Notes under the pieces: model-generated
Told to the model about the DNA's origin: nothing
Databases searched by the model: none
Seen by the model: the letters and a program-made list of their open reading frames with translations, nothing else
Shown: piece by piece, positions 10,559 through 20,259 of the stretch
Layout: every line of letters begins with the position of its first letter
Numbering within the stretch: the first letter of the stretch is position 1
Source of the DNA: Chloroflexota bacterium
GTDB lineage: Bacteria > Chloroflexota > Limnocylindria > P2-11E
Reading direction: 5' to 3'
Assembly (NCBI GenBank): GCA_005881885.1
Contig: VBDX01000127.1
Location: 1 to 64,000 of the forward strand
DNA length: 64,000 nucleotides
Program-made: the position numbers and the translations under genes

Positions 10559-11263
10559 GTGAAGAACCCTGCATCCGCTCGTCCCATCGCGGTCGCCGCC
10601 CTCGCGAGCTTCCTGGCGGCGGCGTGCGGCGGATCCGCCTCGCCGGCCACGACGACCTCGACGCCCACGCCGTCGACGACGACGACCGCGACGCCGGCTG
10701 CGACCACAGCGGCGTCGGCCAGCGTTTGGACGGTGAGCGACAAATCGAAAGCCACCATTCGCGTTCGCGAGCAGCTTGTCGGCGTCAGCCTCCCATCCGA
10801 CGCCGTGCTCACCGCGACCGGCGCGATCGGGTCGTTCGACCTGAACGGCGATGGCACATTCGCATCGGGATCGAAGATCAGCTTCGACGTCAGCACGCTC
10901 TCGAGCGATGAGCGCAATCGCGACAGCTTCATCAAGCAGGACACCTTGCAGGTCCGCCAGTTTCCCAAGGCCGAGTTCGTGCCCACAAAGGTGAGCGGGC
11001 TCTCCCTGCCGCTCGCGACGAACGGCAGCTTCACGTTCACACTGACCGGCAACATGACCATCCGCGGCAAGACCAAGGAGGTCACGTTCGACGTCGTGGC
11101 CAAGCGCGACGGCAGCGATCTCACCGCCACCGCCACGGCGAATCCCAGTTGGAAGTTCGGCGACTTCGGTATGACCGCGCCATCGGTGCCGCTCCGCGTC
11201 GTGAGCGTGACGGACGAGATTCGCGTGACCATCGATCTGGTCGCGACGGGACCGAAGAGCTAG
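10559..11263 (+). CDS. YceI family lipoprotein
   Basis: Lipobox LAAACGG; ASVWTVSDKSKATIRVREQLVGVSLPSDAVLTATGAIGSFDLNGDG..FDVSTLSSDERNRDSFIK. Confidence 0.88.
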   Translation: MKNPASARPIAVAALASFLAAACGGSASPATTTSTPTPSTTTTATPAATTAASASVWTVSDKSKATIRVREQLVGVSLPSDAVLTATGAIGSFDLNGDGTFASGSKISFDVSTLSSDERNRDSFIKQDTLQVRQFPKAEFVPTKVSGLSLPLATNGSFTFTLTGNMTIRGKTKEVTFDVVAKRDGSDLTATATANPSWKFGDFGMTAPSVPLRVVSVTDEIRVTIDLVATGPKS

Positions 11264-11369
11264 GACCTGTAGCTCGACGGTAGCAACTTGGACTACCGAA
11301 GCATCATCAGATCGGCGCATGACTCTGGCGTTCGTATTGCCGCGGCGCGACCGGCGTTAGCCGTGAAGA

Positions 11370-12680
11370 GTGGGATTGCGGGTGCTCGCGCCGTTGGCGG
11401 TCGTCGCCCTCATGGTGAGTTGGCTCGGTGGTCCATTGCCGATCGCGCGTGCCGCGACCGCGGCTGCGACATGCAGCGGTAGCACCGGACCTGGTATCCC
11501 GCCGCCGGCGAGCCTTCCCGCGGGGATCGGCGGATTCCACGCGCAGTGGTACGGGCAGAGCGGATATCCCACGCTCTGTCCCGGGCAGCGTTCGACGGCG
11601 ACGGTCGCCTACTACAACAGCGGATCGCTGGGATGGGTGAGCGGGCGCATGGGCGAGGTCGCGTATCTGGGGACGTGGGGTCCGGAGCCGGGACAGGATG
11701 CGGCGAGCCCGCTGGGCGGCGATGGCGCGCTCGGTTCTCCGGCGACGGGATGGCCGCGCTACAACCGCATCGCCATGCAGCCGGCCGCGTACGTCGGGCC
11801 CGGCCAGGTCGCCTGGTTCCAGTTCACGATCCAGGCGCCCGCCACGGCCGGTTACTACCGCCTCTATCTGCGTCCGCTCGTCGAAGGCGCGACCTGGATG
11901 GAGGACTTCGGCGTGTTCTGGCTCGTCACCGTCCTCAACGCCGATGGCACCCCGCCGACTCCCGCGCCGAGCGGAACCGGGTACAGCTTCCAGAACGTCG
12001 CGACGGTGCGCGGCACGTTCGGCGTGCACCTCATCAAGGAGCGGCTCTCCGACGTCACGGTGAAGACGTTGACGGCGAACAGCACGGACTGCTTCAACAA
12101 TTGCCCGGCCAAACCGCTCGCCCAATACGCACTCGAGAACGCCGCGTACGCCGGCATGAATGGCACATATCTTTGCCCGCCGGACTACGCGGACTGTGCA
12201 AGCAAGGTGAACTCGTACGAGTACGCCGTGTTCAACAGCGTGCTGCGCAAGTGGCTCAATCCGCGCGCGATCAACAGCCAGAACGGTCTCGCGGTCTGGA
12301 ACGGCGCGACGCCCACGTTCTACCGCCGCGGCGCCACCTACGCACAAAGCTCCGCGTCGCAGACCCCGCCCACCGCGGCGATCTCGAACTATCCGCTCCT
12401 GCTCCAAGGCGGCGCGGTCGTCGACTCGACCGCCGAGCAGAGCCCTACGCAAATGCTGCGCGGCACCAAGGGCGCGATCGGCGTCGACGGAACGTACGTG
12501 TACCTGGCGATCGTCACCGGAGCCACCATGACCGAGTCGGCGTTTGCGCTCCAGGCGCTCGGCGTAAGGGACGCGCTCAATCTCGACGGCGGCGGCACCG
12601 CCGCGATGTGGATCGGCGGTTCGTACAAGGTCGGCCCCGGCCGCCAGCTCCCGAACGCGGTGCTCTTCACCAAACCGTAG
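11370..12680 (+). CDS. Secreted phosphodiester glycosidase (NAGPA domain) with N-terminal Ig-like domain
   Basis: Signal peptide; C-terminal NAGPA signature (YPLLLQGGAVVDST..RGTKGAIGVDGTYVYLAIVTGATMTESAFALQALGVRDALNLDGGGTAAMWIGG). Confidence 0.82.
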   Translation: MGLRVLAPLAVVALMVSWLGGPLPIARAATAAATCSGSTGPGIPPPASLPAGIGGFHAQWYGQSGYPTLCPGQRSTATVAYYNSGSLGWVSGRMGEVAYLGTWGPEPGQDAASPLGGDGALGSPATGWPRYNRIAMQPAAYVGPGQVAWFQFTIQAPATAGYYRLYLRPLVEGATWMEDFGVFWLVTVLNADGTPPTPAPSGTGYSFQNVATVRGTFGVHLIKERLSDVTVKTLTANSTDCFNNCPAKPLAQYALENAAYAGMNGTYLCPPDYADCASKVNSYEYAVFNSVLRKWLNPRAINSQNGLAVWNGATPTFYRRGATYAQSSASQTPPTAAISNYPLLLQGGAVVDSTAEQSPTQMLRGTKGAIGVDGTYVYLAIVTGATMTESAFALQALGVRDALNLDGGGTAAMWIGGSYKVGPGRQLPNAVLFTKP

Positions 12681-12763
12681 CGGAGCTCGCTCGGTCGTCG
12701 CGCATCCGGTTCAGGGTTCAGGCGTAGTGTGTCCCCTGAGTTAGTAGCAGGGGAGGACAGGCC

Positions 12764-13267
12764 GTGCCAAAGCATCCAGTCACGCATTTCGAGGTGAACG
12801 CGCGCGACGCGAAGGCGCAGCAGAAGTTCTACGCGGACCTCTTCGGTTGGGGCATCGACACGAACAATCCCCAGGACTACGGGATCATCGACACAAAGAC
12901 GAAGGGGCACGGCATCAACGGGGGCATCGGCGCGAGCCAGGACGGCCGCAACTGGATCACGTTCTACGTCGAGACGCCCGATCCGGCGCAGACCTTGAGC
13001 AAGGTCGAGCGGCTAGGCGGGCGGACGGTGATGCCGCCGATGGACATGGCGGGACTCACCTATGCGCTCTTCGCGGATCCCGAGGGCAACGTCATCGGTC
13101 TCGCGAAGATGACGAACGGGCAGCAACAGTCGCAACCCACGAACGGCGCGAAGGCCGCGACGAAGACCGCGAAGAAGACCTCGACCGCGCGGAAGAAGAC
13201 GACGGCGCGGAAGAAAACGACGGCGCGGGCGTCATCGACTCGGAGGCGGACGGCGAAGCGCCGCTAG
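12764..13267 (+). CDS. VOC/glyoxalase family protein with C-terminal Lys/Arg/Thr/Ala-rich tail
   Basis: MPKHPVTHFEVNARDAKAQQKFYADLFGW..; tail AATKTAKKTSTARKKTTARKKTTARASSTRRRTAKRR. Confidence 0.88.
   Translation: MPKHPVTHFEVNARDAKAQQKFYADLFGWGIDTNNPQDYGIIDTKTKGHGINGGIGASQDGRNWITFYVETPDPAQTLSKVERLGGRTVMPPMDMAGLTYALFADPEGNVIGLAKMTNGQQQSQPTNGAKAATKTAKKTSTARKKTTARKKTTARASSTRRRTAKRR
13187..13228 (+). repeat. 18-bp tandem repeat (about 2.3 copies) inside the basic tail
   Basis: gcgcggaagaagacgacg / gcgcggaagaaaacgacg / gcgcgg. Confidence 0.8.
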
Positions 13268-13599
13268 TTCGCGGCGCGTAGCTCGAACGTGAGCCGGCGG
13301 ATGCGTTCGCCGTCGGTCTCGAAGTGCCAGGTCGTGTAGTTGGCGAAGATGCCGGGAGCGCGGGTCAGGGTCGTGACGCGCACGTCCGTCCCCTCCTCCT
13401 TCTCTTCGCGCAGGCTCTGCACGAGCTCCGACGGAGCCATGCGGATCATCTGACGGACGCCGTCGCGTCCCTGGAAGGGCACGGGGACGCCGGGGATCGT
13501 CACGACGACGTCGTCCGCGCAAAGTGCGGCCGCGGCGTCCGCGTCGCGCGATTGCACCGCCTGCACGAATGAGCGCGCGACGTCGAGTGAGTTGCCCAT
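13264..13599 (-). CDS. NTF2-like / SnoaL-like protein
   Basis: MGNSLDVARSFVQAVQSRDADAAAALCADDVVVTIPG..FQGRDGVRQMI. Confidence 0.78.
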   Translation of the reverse strand: MGNSLDVARSFVQAVQSRDADAAAALCADDVVVTIPGVPVPFQGRDGVRQMIRMAPSELVQSLREEKEEGTDVRVTTLTRAPGIFANYTTWHFETDGERIRRLTFELRAAN

Positions 13600-13792
13600 G
13601 CTCGGATGCTAGTAGTCACCGAGCGGTGCGTCCTCTCCTTGACCGACCTTTACGCCGGAACTAGCCTGAGGCCGCCTTTTTTCCGAGGCGGGGAGCATCA
13701 AGGGGGCGGCCATGTTCAGAGGTCTCTTGCATGCACACCCTCCGCCGCTCCAGGCATCGTCGAGCGACGAACGGCGCGGTAGGAGGTAGGAA

Positions 13793-14299
13793 ATGGCGCA
13801 GGCGATCACGGTCACGGTCAACGGGACGAAGCGGACCAAGGACGTCGAACCTAGTCAGCTTCTCGTCGAGCTCCTCCGCGACACGCTTGGGCTCACCGGC
13901 ACACACGTCGGCTGCGACACCAGTCAGTGCGGCGCCTGCACCGTCCTCGTCGACGGCCGCGCGACGAAGTCCTGCACGATCCTCGCGGTCCAGACCGACG
14001 GCGCCGAGGTCGTGACCGTCGAAGGCCTCGCCAAGAACGGCGAGCTCCATCCGGTCCAACGCGCATTCGCGAGCGAACACGCGCTCCAGTGCGGCTTCTG
14101 CACCCCGGGCTTGATGATCACCGCCGTCGACTTCCTCGCCCGCAACGCCTCGCCGAGCGATGCCGAGATACGCCACGCGATCGAGGGCAACCTCTGCCGC
14201 TGCACCGGCTACCACAACATCGTGAACGCCATCAGGTCCGCAGCCGCAATGATGACGATGAGCGCACAGTCGAAGGTCGCCGCGGAGGTGAAGCGATGA
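13793..14299 (+). CDS. coxS: Molybdenum hydroxylase [2Fe-2S] small subunit (CoxS-like)
   Basis: [48 protein letters not shown]. Confidence 0.93.
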   Translation: MAQAITVTVNGTKRTKDVEPSQLLVELLRDTLGLTGTHVGCDTSQCGACTVLVDGRATKSCTILAVQTDGAEVVTVEGLAKNGELHPVQRAFASEHALQCGFCTPGLMITAVDFLARNASPSDAEIRHAIEGNLCRCTGYHNIVNAIRSAAAMMTMSAQSKVAAEVKR

Positions 14300-16656
14300 C
14301 CACTGCCACGACGACGACCTACATCGGGACGCGCCTCCAGCGCAAGGAAGACCCGCGCCTCATCACCGGCAGCGGCCTGTTCACGGACGATGTGACGCTC
14401 CCGGGGATGGTCTACGTGAGCCTGGTCCGCAGCCCGCACGCCCATGCGCGGATCCGGCGCATCGACACGTCAGCGGCGACGAAGGAGCCCGGCGTGGTCG
14501 CGGTGCTGACCGGTAAGGACCTCGAGGCCACCGGCGTGTTGCCTGTCTTCATCTCGGTCCCAAAGCAGAGCACCTCGAAGCACATGCCGATCGCGACCGA
14601 TAAGGTCCGGTACGCCGGCGATGCCGTCGCGGCGGTCGTGGCCGAGACCCGCGACGCCGCGAAGCGCGCGGCGGACGCAGTCACGGTGGATTACGAGCCG
14701 CTCCCCGTCGTGGTCGACGCGACCAAGGCGCTCGAGCCGGGCGCGCCGATCGTCAACGAGGAGCTCGGGACGAACCTCGTCTTCACCTATCCGGTGAAGG
14801 GCGGGGACATCGACAAGGCCTTCGGGGACGCCGAAGTGAAAGTCTCTCTGCACTTAGTGAACCAGCGTCTCATCGCGAACGCGATGGAGCCCCGCTCGGC
14901 CGCAGCCAAGTTCGAGGCAGGAGAGCTCACGCTCTGGTCGACGACGCAGATCCCACACTTCGTACAGCTCATCGCCTCGCTGAACCTCGGGCTCTCGCAG
15001 AACAAGGTGCGCGTGATCGCGCCTGAGGTCGGCGGTGGGTTCGGCAGCAAGCTGCAGGTCTATGCCGAGGAGCTCCTGGTCGGGCACCTCGCGAAGACCC
15101 TCGGCCGCCCGGTGAAGTGGACCGAGGAGCGGCGTGAGGGATACCTCGCCACGGTGCATGGGCGCGATCTCGTAGGGGACATCGAGGTCGCCGCGAAGCG
15201 CGACGGCACCATCCTTGGGGTCCGCATCCGAACCGTGGCGAACATGGGCGCTTATTTACAGGCGTTCGCCCCGGTGAGCGCGACGATCCTTCACGCGTTC
15301 ATCATTCCCGGCCCGTACATCATCCCGGCGTTCGACATCGAGATCCGCGGCGCATATACGAACACGACGCCGGTGGATGCCTATCGCGGAGCCGGCCGTC
15401 CCGAGGCCATCTACGCGATGGAGCGCGCGATCGATCGCCTGGCCGACGAGATCGGCATGGACCCTGCGGAGGTCCGGCGAAAGAACTTCATCCCGCCTGA
15501 CGCCTTCCCGTTCAACACGATCACCGGCATCACCTACGACAGCGGCAACTACGCCCCCGCGCTCGATCGCGCCCTTGCCATGGCCGACTACAAAGGGTTC
15601 GAGAAGCGTCGCGCCGAATCGAAGGGCCGCGGCAACTACCGGGGTATCGGGATCTCGAGCTACGTCGAGATCTGCGGCCTCGCGCCGTCGAAGGCGAACT
15701 CAGCTCTCGGCGTGGGCTGGGGAGGCTACGAAAGCGCGCGCATCCGCGTCCATCCGACGGGAGCGGTGCAGGTCTTCACCGGCACGTCTCCGCACGGTCA
15801 GGGCCACGAGACCTCCTGGTCGCAGATCGCGGCCGACGCCCTCGGGATCAGCCCGAACGACATCGAGGTCCGGCACGGCGACACGTTCGAGTCGCCGGGC
15901 ATGGGGGTCGGCACGTTCGGGAGCCGCAGCCTTCCGGTGGGCGGCATCGCCGTGCACAAAGCCGCGGAGAAGATCCGCGAGAAGGTCATCCAGATCGGCG
16001 CGCATCTGCTCGAGGCGTCGCCCGACGACGTCGTCATCGAGGGCGGCAAGGTCTTCGTGAAGGGCGTCCCCGAAAAGGCGAAGAACTTCGGCGACGTCTC
16101 CATGGCGGCGTACGTTGCGAACAATCTGCCGGCGGGCATGGAGCCGGGGCTCGAAGCGACGGTCTATTACGACCCGCCGAACTTCACGTTCCCCTTCGGC
16201 ACGCACGTCGCCGAGGTCGAGATCGACGGCGAGACCGGCGCAGTGGAGCTCGTGCGCTACTCGGCGTGCGACGACTGCGGCCGCCAGATCAATCCGATGA
16301 TCGTCGAGGGGCAGCTCCATGGCGGCATCGCGCAGGGCATCGGGCAGGCGCTTTACGAGGGCGCGGTCTACGACGACAACGGCCAGCTGCTCTCGGGAAG
16401 CATGATGGAGTACCACGTCCCGACCGCCGAAGACGTGCCCGCGTTCAAGCTCGACCACACGGTCACGCTCACGAAGACGAACCCGCTCGGCGTGAAGGGC
16501 GTTGGCGAGGCGGGCACGATCGGCTCGACGCCAGCGGTGGTCAACGCCGTGATCGACGCGCTCTCGCCGCTCGGGATCAAGCACCTCGACATGCCGCTCA
16601 CGCCGGAGAAGATCTGGCGGGCCACCCTGAAGTCCAAGGGGGAGGGAAAGCGATGA
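14296..16656 (+). CDS. Molybdopterin large subunit, CoxL form II / xanthine dehydrogenase family
   Basis: ATGA overlap with coxS; active-site loop reads AYRGAGR (form II); [26 protein letters not shown]. Confidence 0.9.
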   Translation: MTTATTTTYIGTRLQRKEDPRLITGSGLFTDDVTLPGMVYVSLVRSPHAHARIRRIDTSAATKEPGVVAVLTGKDLEATGVLPVFISVPKQSTSKHMPIATDKVRYAGDAVAAVVAETRDAAKRAADAVTVDYEPLPVVVDATKALEPGAPIVNEELGTNLVFTYPVKGGDIDKAFGDAEVKVSLHLVNQRLIANAMEPRSAAAKFEAGELTLWSTTQIPHFVQLIASLNLGLSQNKVRVIAPEVGGGFGSKLQVYAEELLVGHLAKTLGRPVKWTEERREGYLATVHGRDLVGDIEVAAKRDGTILGVRIRTVANMGAYLQAFAPVSATILHAFIIPGPYIIPAFDIEIRGAYTNTTPVDAYRGAGRPEAIYAMERAIDRLADEIGMDPAEVRRKNFIPPDAFPFNTITGITYDSGNYAPALDRALAMADYKGFEKRRAESKGRGNYRGIGISSYVEICGLAPSKANSALGVGWGGYESARIRVHPTGAVQVFTGTSPHGQGHETSWSQIAADALGISPNDIEVRHGDTFESPGMGVGTFGSRSLPVGGIAVHKAAEKIREKVIQIGAHLLEASPDDVVIEGGKVFVKGVPEKAKNFGDVSMAAYVANNLPAGMEPGLEATVYYDPPNFTFPFGTHVAEVEIDGETGAVELVRYSACDDCGRQINPMIVEGQLHGGIAQGIGQALYEGAVYDDNGQLLSGSMMEYHVPTAEDVPAFKLDHTVTLTKTNPLGVKGVGEAGTIGSTPAVVNAVIDALSPLGIKHLDMPLTPEKIWRATLKSKGEGKR

Positions 16657-17522
16657 TCACGCACCCCTTCAGCTATCAGGCCCCCTCGACGATCGAGGAA
16701 GCGATCGCGACACTCGGTCGTTCCCGTGACGGCAAGGTGCTGGCTGGCGGGCACAGCCTCCTTCCGCTCATGAAGCTCGGGCTGGCACAGCCCGACACGC
16801 TTGTCGATATCCGCAAGATCGCATCGCTCCGCGACATCCGCGCCGAAGCCGACGGGACGATCGTGGTCGGCACGCTCGCGACGCATCGCTCGATCGCCGA
16901 AGACCGGACGATCGGGGCGAAGCTCGCCGCGCTGGCCGAGGCGGCGGCCGCAGTCGGCGACCCTCAAGTACGCTCGCGCGGCACCATCGGCGGAAGCCTG
17001 GCTCATGCCGATCCCGCGGCCGACGAGCCCGCACCGACTCTCGCGTTCGACGCGATCATCCGCGCGATCGGAAGCAAAGGGAAGCGCGACATCCCGGCGC
17101 GCGAATTCTTCAAGGCCCCGTTCGAGACCGCGCTGGCACCGGGCGAGATCGCCGCCGAGATCCGCTTTCCGGCGCAGCCCGGCCGTACCGGCAGCGCGTA
17201 TCTCAAGTTCCGGCATCCCGCATCGCGGTTCGCCGTGGTCGGGGTCGCGGCGGTGGTGACCGCGAAAGCTGACGGCACCATCGAGCGCGCTGCGATCGGC
17301 GTCACCGGCGCGGCTGAAGCGCCATTCCGCGCGACGGCCGCGGAGCGGGCCATCACCGGCACGAAGGGCGACGCGAAGGCGATCGCCGCGGCGGCCGCGA
17401 AAGCCGCGGAGGGGATGACCACGCTATCGGACCTGGCGGCATCCTCCGAGTACCGGCGTCATCTCGTCAGCGTGTACGCGAAACGCGCGCTGGAGCGCGC
17501 GACGCAGCGCGCCCGAGGCTAG
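16653..17522 (+). CDS. coxM: FAD-binding medium subunit (CoxM-like)
   Basis: ATGA overlap with coxL; KVLAGGHSLLPLMKLGLAQPDTLVDI..RSRGTIGGSLAHADPAADEPA. Confidence 0.92.
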   Translation: MITHPFSYQAPSTIEEAIATLGRSRDGKVLAGGHSLLPLMKLGLAQPDTLVDIRKIASLRDIRAEADGTIVVGTLATHRSIAEDRTIGAKLAALAEAAAAVGDPQVRSRGTIGGSLAHADPAADEPAPTLAFDAIIRAIGSKGKRDIPAREFFKAPFETALAPGEIAAEIRFPAQPGRTGSAYLKFRHPASRFAVVGVAAVVTAKADGTIERAAIGVTGAAEAPFRATAAERAITGTKGDAKAIAAAAAKAAEGMTTLSDLAASSEYRRHLVSVYAKRALERATQRARG

Positions 17523-17539
17523 TCGACCCCAGCACGAGC

Positions 17540-17572
17540 GTGCGCCGGCGCAGGGGGGAAACGCCGGCGCAC
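17540..17572 (+). terminator. Strong hairpin between coxM and the MoxR-like gene
   Basis: Perfect 11-bp stem gtgcgccggcg / cgccggcgcac, loop caggggggaaa; no U-tract. Confidence 0.5.
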
Positions 17573-17616
17573 GCCGATCGATTGGGGCCTCGTACCCCCA
17601 TAGACTTCTGGCGCAC

Positions 17617-18513
17617 ATGGGGAGCGCCTTCGAGCCTTCATCCGTGGACGAGGTCGCCGCAGCCCTCGAAGGTGAGCGCTACGTCGCCGATCGCGGACTC
17701 GCCGTCACGCTGTACCTCGCGCTCCGCCTCGGCAAACCGCTCTTCGTCGAAGGCGAGGCGGGAGTGGGCAAGACCGAGATCGCGAAGGCGCTTGCCTCCG
17801 CGCTCGGCCGTCGCCTGATCCGCCTGCAGTGCTACGAAGGTCTCGATGTCGCGACCGCGGTGTACGACTGGGACTATCCGCGGCAGATCCTCGAGATACG
17901 TCTCGCCGAAGGTGAGGGTCGCGCGGGTGAAGCGCGCGACAGGATCTACAGCGAGCGCTTCCTCATCAAGCGCCCGCTCCTCGAAGCCATCACCGACGCA
18001 AGCGGCCCCGTCCTGCTCATCGACGAGATCGACCGAGCGGATGAGGAGTTCGAGGCGTACCTGCTCGAGCTCCTCTCCGATTTCCAGATCACGGTCCCCG
18101 AGCTCGGTACCTTCCGCGCTGCCGCGCCCCCGCCCGTCGTGATCACATCGAACCGTACTCGCGAAGTCCATGACGCCCTCAAGCGCCGCTGCCTCTACCA
18201 CTGGATCGACTACCCGACCGTCGAGCGCGAACTGGCGATCATCGCGCGCCGCCTGCCCGACGTTCCGGAGCGCCTCGCACGCAGCGTCGTCGCCGTCGTG
18301 CAGGCGCTTCGGCGCGACGATCTCTTCAAGAAGCCCGGCGTCGCGGAAACGCTCGATTGGGCGACGGCGCTCGGTGCGCTCGGCACCGCGGATCTCGATC
18401 TCGAGACGCTGGACGGCACGCTCGGCGTCCTCTTGAAGTACGAGGAGGATGTCAGCCGCGTGCGTGGGGAGATGCTCTCGCGGCTCGTGGCGGAGGCCGC
18501 CGCGGCCCATTAG
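17617..18513 (+). CDS. MoxR/CoxD-like AAA+ ATPase
   Basis: Walker A GEAGVGKTEIAK, Walker B PVLLIDEIDRADEEFEAYLLELLSDFQITVPELG, ITSNRTREVHDALKRRC. Confidence 0.92.
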   Translation: MGSAFEPSSVDEVAAALEGERYVADRGLAVTLYLALRLGKPLFVEGEAGVGKTEIAKALASALGRRLIRLQCYEGLDVATAVYDWDYPRQILEIRLAEGEGRAGEARDRIYSERFLIKRPLLEAITDASGPVLLIDEIDRADEEFEAYLLELLSDFQITVPELGTFRAAAPPPVVITSNRTREVHDALKRRCLYHWIDYPTVERELAIIARRLPDVPERLARSVVAVVQALRRDDLFKKPGVAETLDWATALGALGTADLDLETLDGTLGVLLKYEEDVSRVRGEMLSRLVAEAAAAH

Positions 18514-18679
18514 GGCGATCGAAACGTGCCTGCTACCGGATCCGGTCGCAGGTGGGCGCAACGTGTCCTGGCATGACGCGTGCCTTGACAAACGGCGTGG
18601 ACCGAAACCTGTTGGACACGTCGCACCCCCCGTTCGTTCGAGCGCAGACCGCATGGCAGGCGTGGAGCGTTATGTAGGT

Positions 18680-18886
18680 ATGGACACAAACGCCGCGCTC
18701 GACGCGATCCTCGCTCTTCGCGCCATCTGGCGAGCGAAGGTGGGCCGCGTCACTCTCGCCGATCTCGAGATCGAGGTGCGCCGCTGTGTTCGCAGTCGTG
18801 GGGGCGCGGCCCTCGCCCCGGAGCGCTGGCGCGTCCGTCCCTGGGCCCCGCTGACACGCCACGAGTGGGTGTTCGAGCCGATCTGA
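18680..18886 (+). CDS. Hypothetical small protein (68 aa)
   Basis: MDTNAALDAILALRAIWRAKVGRVTLADLEIEVRRCVRSRGGAALAPERWRVRPWAPLTRHEWVFEPI; internal ATG of ORF 18449..18886. Confidence 0.35.
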   Translation: MDTNAALDAILALRAIWRAKVGRVTLADLEIEVRRCVRSRGGAALAPERWRVRPWAPLTRHEWVFEPI

Positions 18887-18913
18887 TCTGACCTCGCGCG
18901 AAGACTCGTATCG

Positions 18914-18952
18914 AAAAAACTGATCGCCCCGGGCGCCGAGCCTGGGGCGATC
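18914..18952 (-). terminator. Intrinsic-terminator-like element oriented on the minus strand
   Basis: gatcgccccgggc-gccga-gcctggggcgatc (13-bp stem, one non-Watson-Crick pair) with aaaaaa on the + strand 5' side, i.e. U-tract on the minus-strand transcript. Confidence 0.5.
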
Positions 18953-19076
18953 GTCGTTGGGGTCGACCTGTCCTGGCCGTCGCGGCGTCGAACAGGTACC
19001 GTACGCACGAGACGAATCGAGCGCATCGGGTGGTCAGGGCGGGAGCGTCAAGGTCGCGACGGGAGAGTTAGGTGGG

Positions 19077-20012
19077 ATGCGCATAGCAGCGGGGAGCTGG
19101 CTCACGATCGCGCTGATCGTCAGCGCCTGCGCGTCGCCGAGGGCGACGGCGCCGGCCCCGACCGCGCTGGCTGCGACGGCGCCGGCCCCGACCGCACCGG
19201 TTGCGCCGACGCCGTCACCGAGCGAGACGCCGGCGGTATCCGCGGTCGCGAGCGCCGCGCCGGGGCGGCCGCACGTGTTCGTGATCGTGATGGAGAACGC
19301 GTCGCTTGCGAGAGCGCTCGCCGCGCCTGCGGTCGGGACGCTCGCGTCGAAATACCGCGTCGCCACGAACTATCACGCGGTCGCGCGGCCGAGTCTTCCG
19401 AACTACCTGGCGCTGACCTCAGGGAGCACGTGGGGCGTGGCGGACGACGACGATCACGCGCTTCCTGCCGGCGGGATCGGCGCGCAGCTTTCGATGGCGG
19501 GCGTGTCCTGGCGTGCGTACATGGAAGGCCTGACCGCGGGCGGCTGCCGCAACAGTCCCTATCCCTATGCGCTCAAGCACAATCCGTTCGCGTACTACGG
19601 CGGTGCCTGTCCCAAGAACGTCGTCCCGTTCGATGCGCTGGATGCGGATCTCGCCGGCGAGACGCCGCAGTTCGTGTGGATCACTCCGGGCCTGTGCCAC
19701 GACGGGCACGACTGCGCCCTCGCGGAGGCCGGCCCCTGGCTGGCGCAGCTGGTCGCGCGGATCGTCGCGTCAGCCTCTTTCCGCGAACGCGGCGCCTTGT
19801 TTGTCGTGTGGGACGAAGGTGACGAAGGAGATCGCGCGAACCTGGTCCCGCTTATCGTGGTGACGCCCGATCCCGCCGCGCGCCGTTCGGCGGAGCTCTA
19901 CGACCACTATTCGCTTCTCGCGACGATCGAGGATACGTTCGGCCTTTCGCGCCTGGGTGCGGCGGCCAGCGCCCGGTCCCTTACCGACCTGCTGTCGCTG
20001 CGGGGACCCTGA
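19077..20012 (+). CDS. Secreted phosphoesterase/acid-phosphatase-like lipoprotein
   Basis: Lipobox IVSACASP; HVFVIVMENAS..PSLPNYLALTSGSTWG..LFVVWDEGDEGD..DHYSLLATIEDTFGL. Confidence 0.85.
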   Translation: MRIAAGSWLTIALIVSACASPRATAPAPTALAATAPAPTAPVAPTPSPSETPAVSAVASAAPGRPHVFVIVMENASLARALAAPAVGTLASKYRVATNYHAVARPSLPNYLALTSGSTWGVADDDDHALPAGGIGAQLSMAGVSWRAYMEGLTAGGCRNSPYPYALKHNPFAYYGGACPKNVVPFDALDADLAGETPQFVWITPGLCHDGHDCALAEAGPWLAQLVARIVASASFRERGALFVVWDEGDEGDRANLVPLIVVTPDPAARRSAELYDHYSLLATIEDTFGLSRLGAAASARSLTDLLSLRGP

Positions 20013-20058
20013 GCGCCCTAATCCTCAGAGAGGCCAAGGAAGCGGTCGCTGCAGAGTC

Positions 20059-20256
20059 CTAGCGACCTCGACCGGGGCGCGCCGAGCGAGCGAGCCAGAG
20101 CACCACTACGGCGCCGGCCGCGAGGGCCGCGCCGGCGATCGCCCACTCGCTCCGGCCGGTCATGAACGACCCGGGAAGGGCGCCGATACCTTGGAAGATC
20201 CAGGTCGCACCGACCGCGAGCGCGATGATGCAGAAGCCACGCAGGACCCCGCGCAT
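20059..20256 (-). CDS. Small two-TM membrane protein
   Basis: MRGVLRGFCIIALAVGATWIFQGIGALPGSFMTGRSEWAIAGAALAAGAVVVLWLARSARPGRGR. Confidence 0.65.
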   Translation of the reverse strand: MRGVLRGFCIIALAVGATWIFQGIGALPGSFMTGRSEWAIAGAALAAGAVVVLWLARSARPGRGR

Positions 20257-20259
20257 CCG

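Noticed and set aside
14296-16656. Annotation as true CO dehydrogenase (form I coxL)
   Set aside because: Active-site loop is AYRGAGR and order is S-L-M, both form II features
19142-19203. Repeated gcgacggcgccggccccgacc units
   Set aside because: Low-complexity Ala/Pro/Thr linker after a lipoprotein signal; common and not a regulatory repeat
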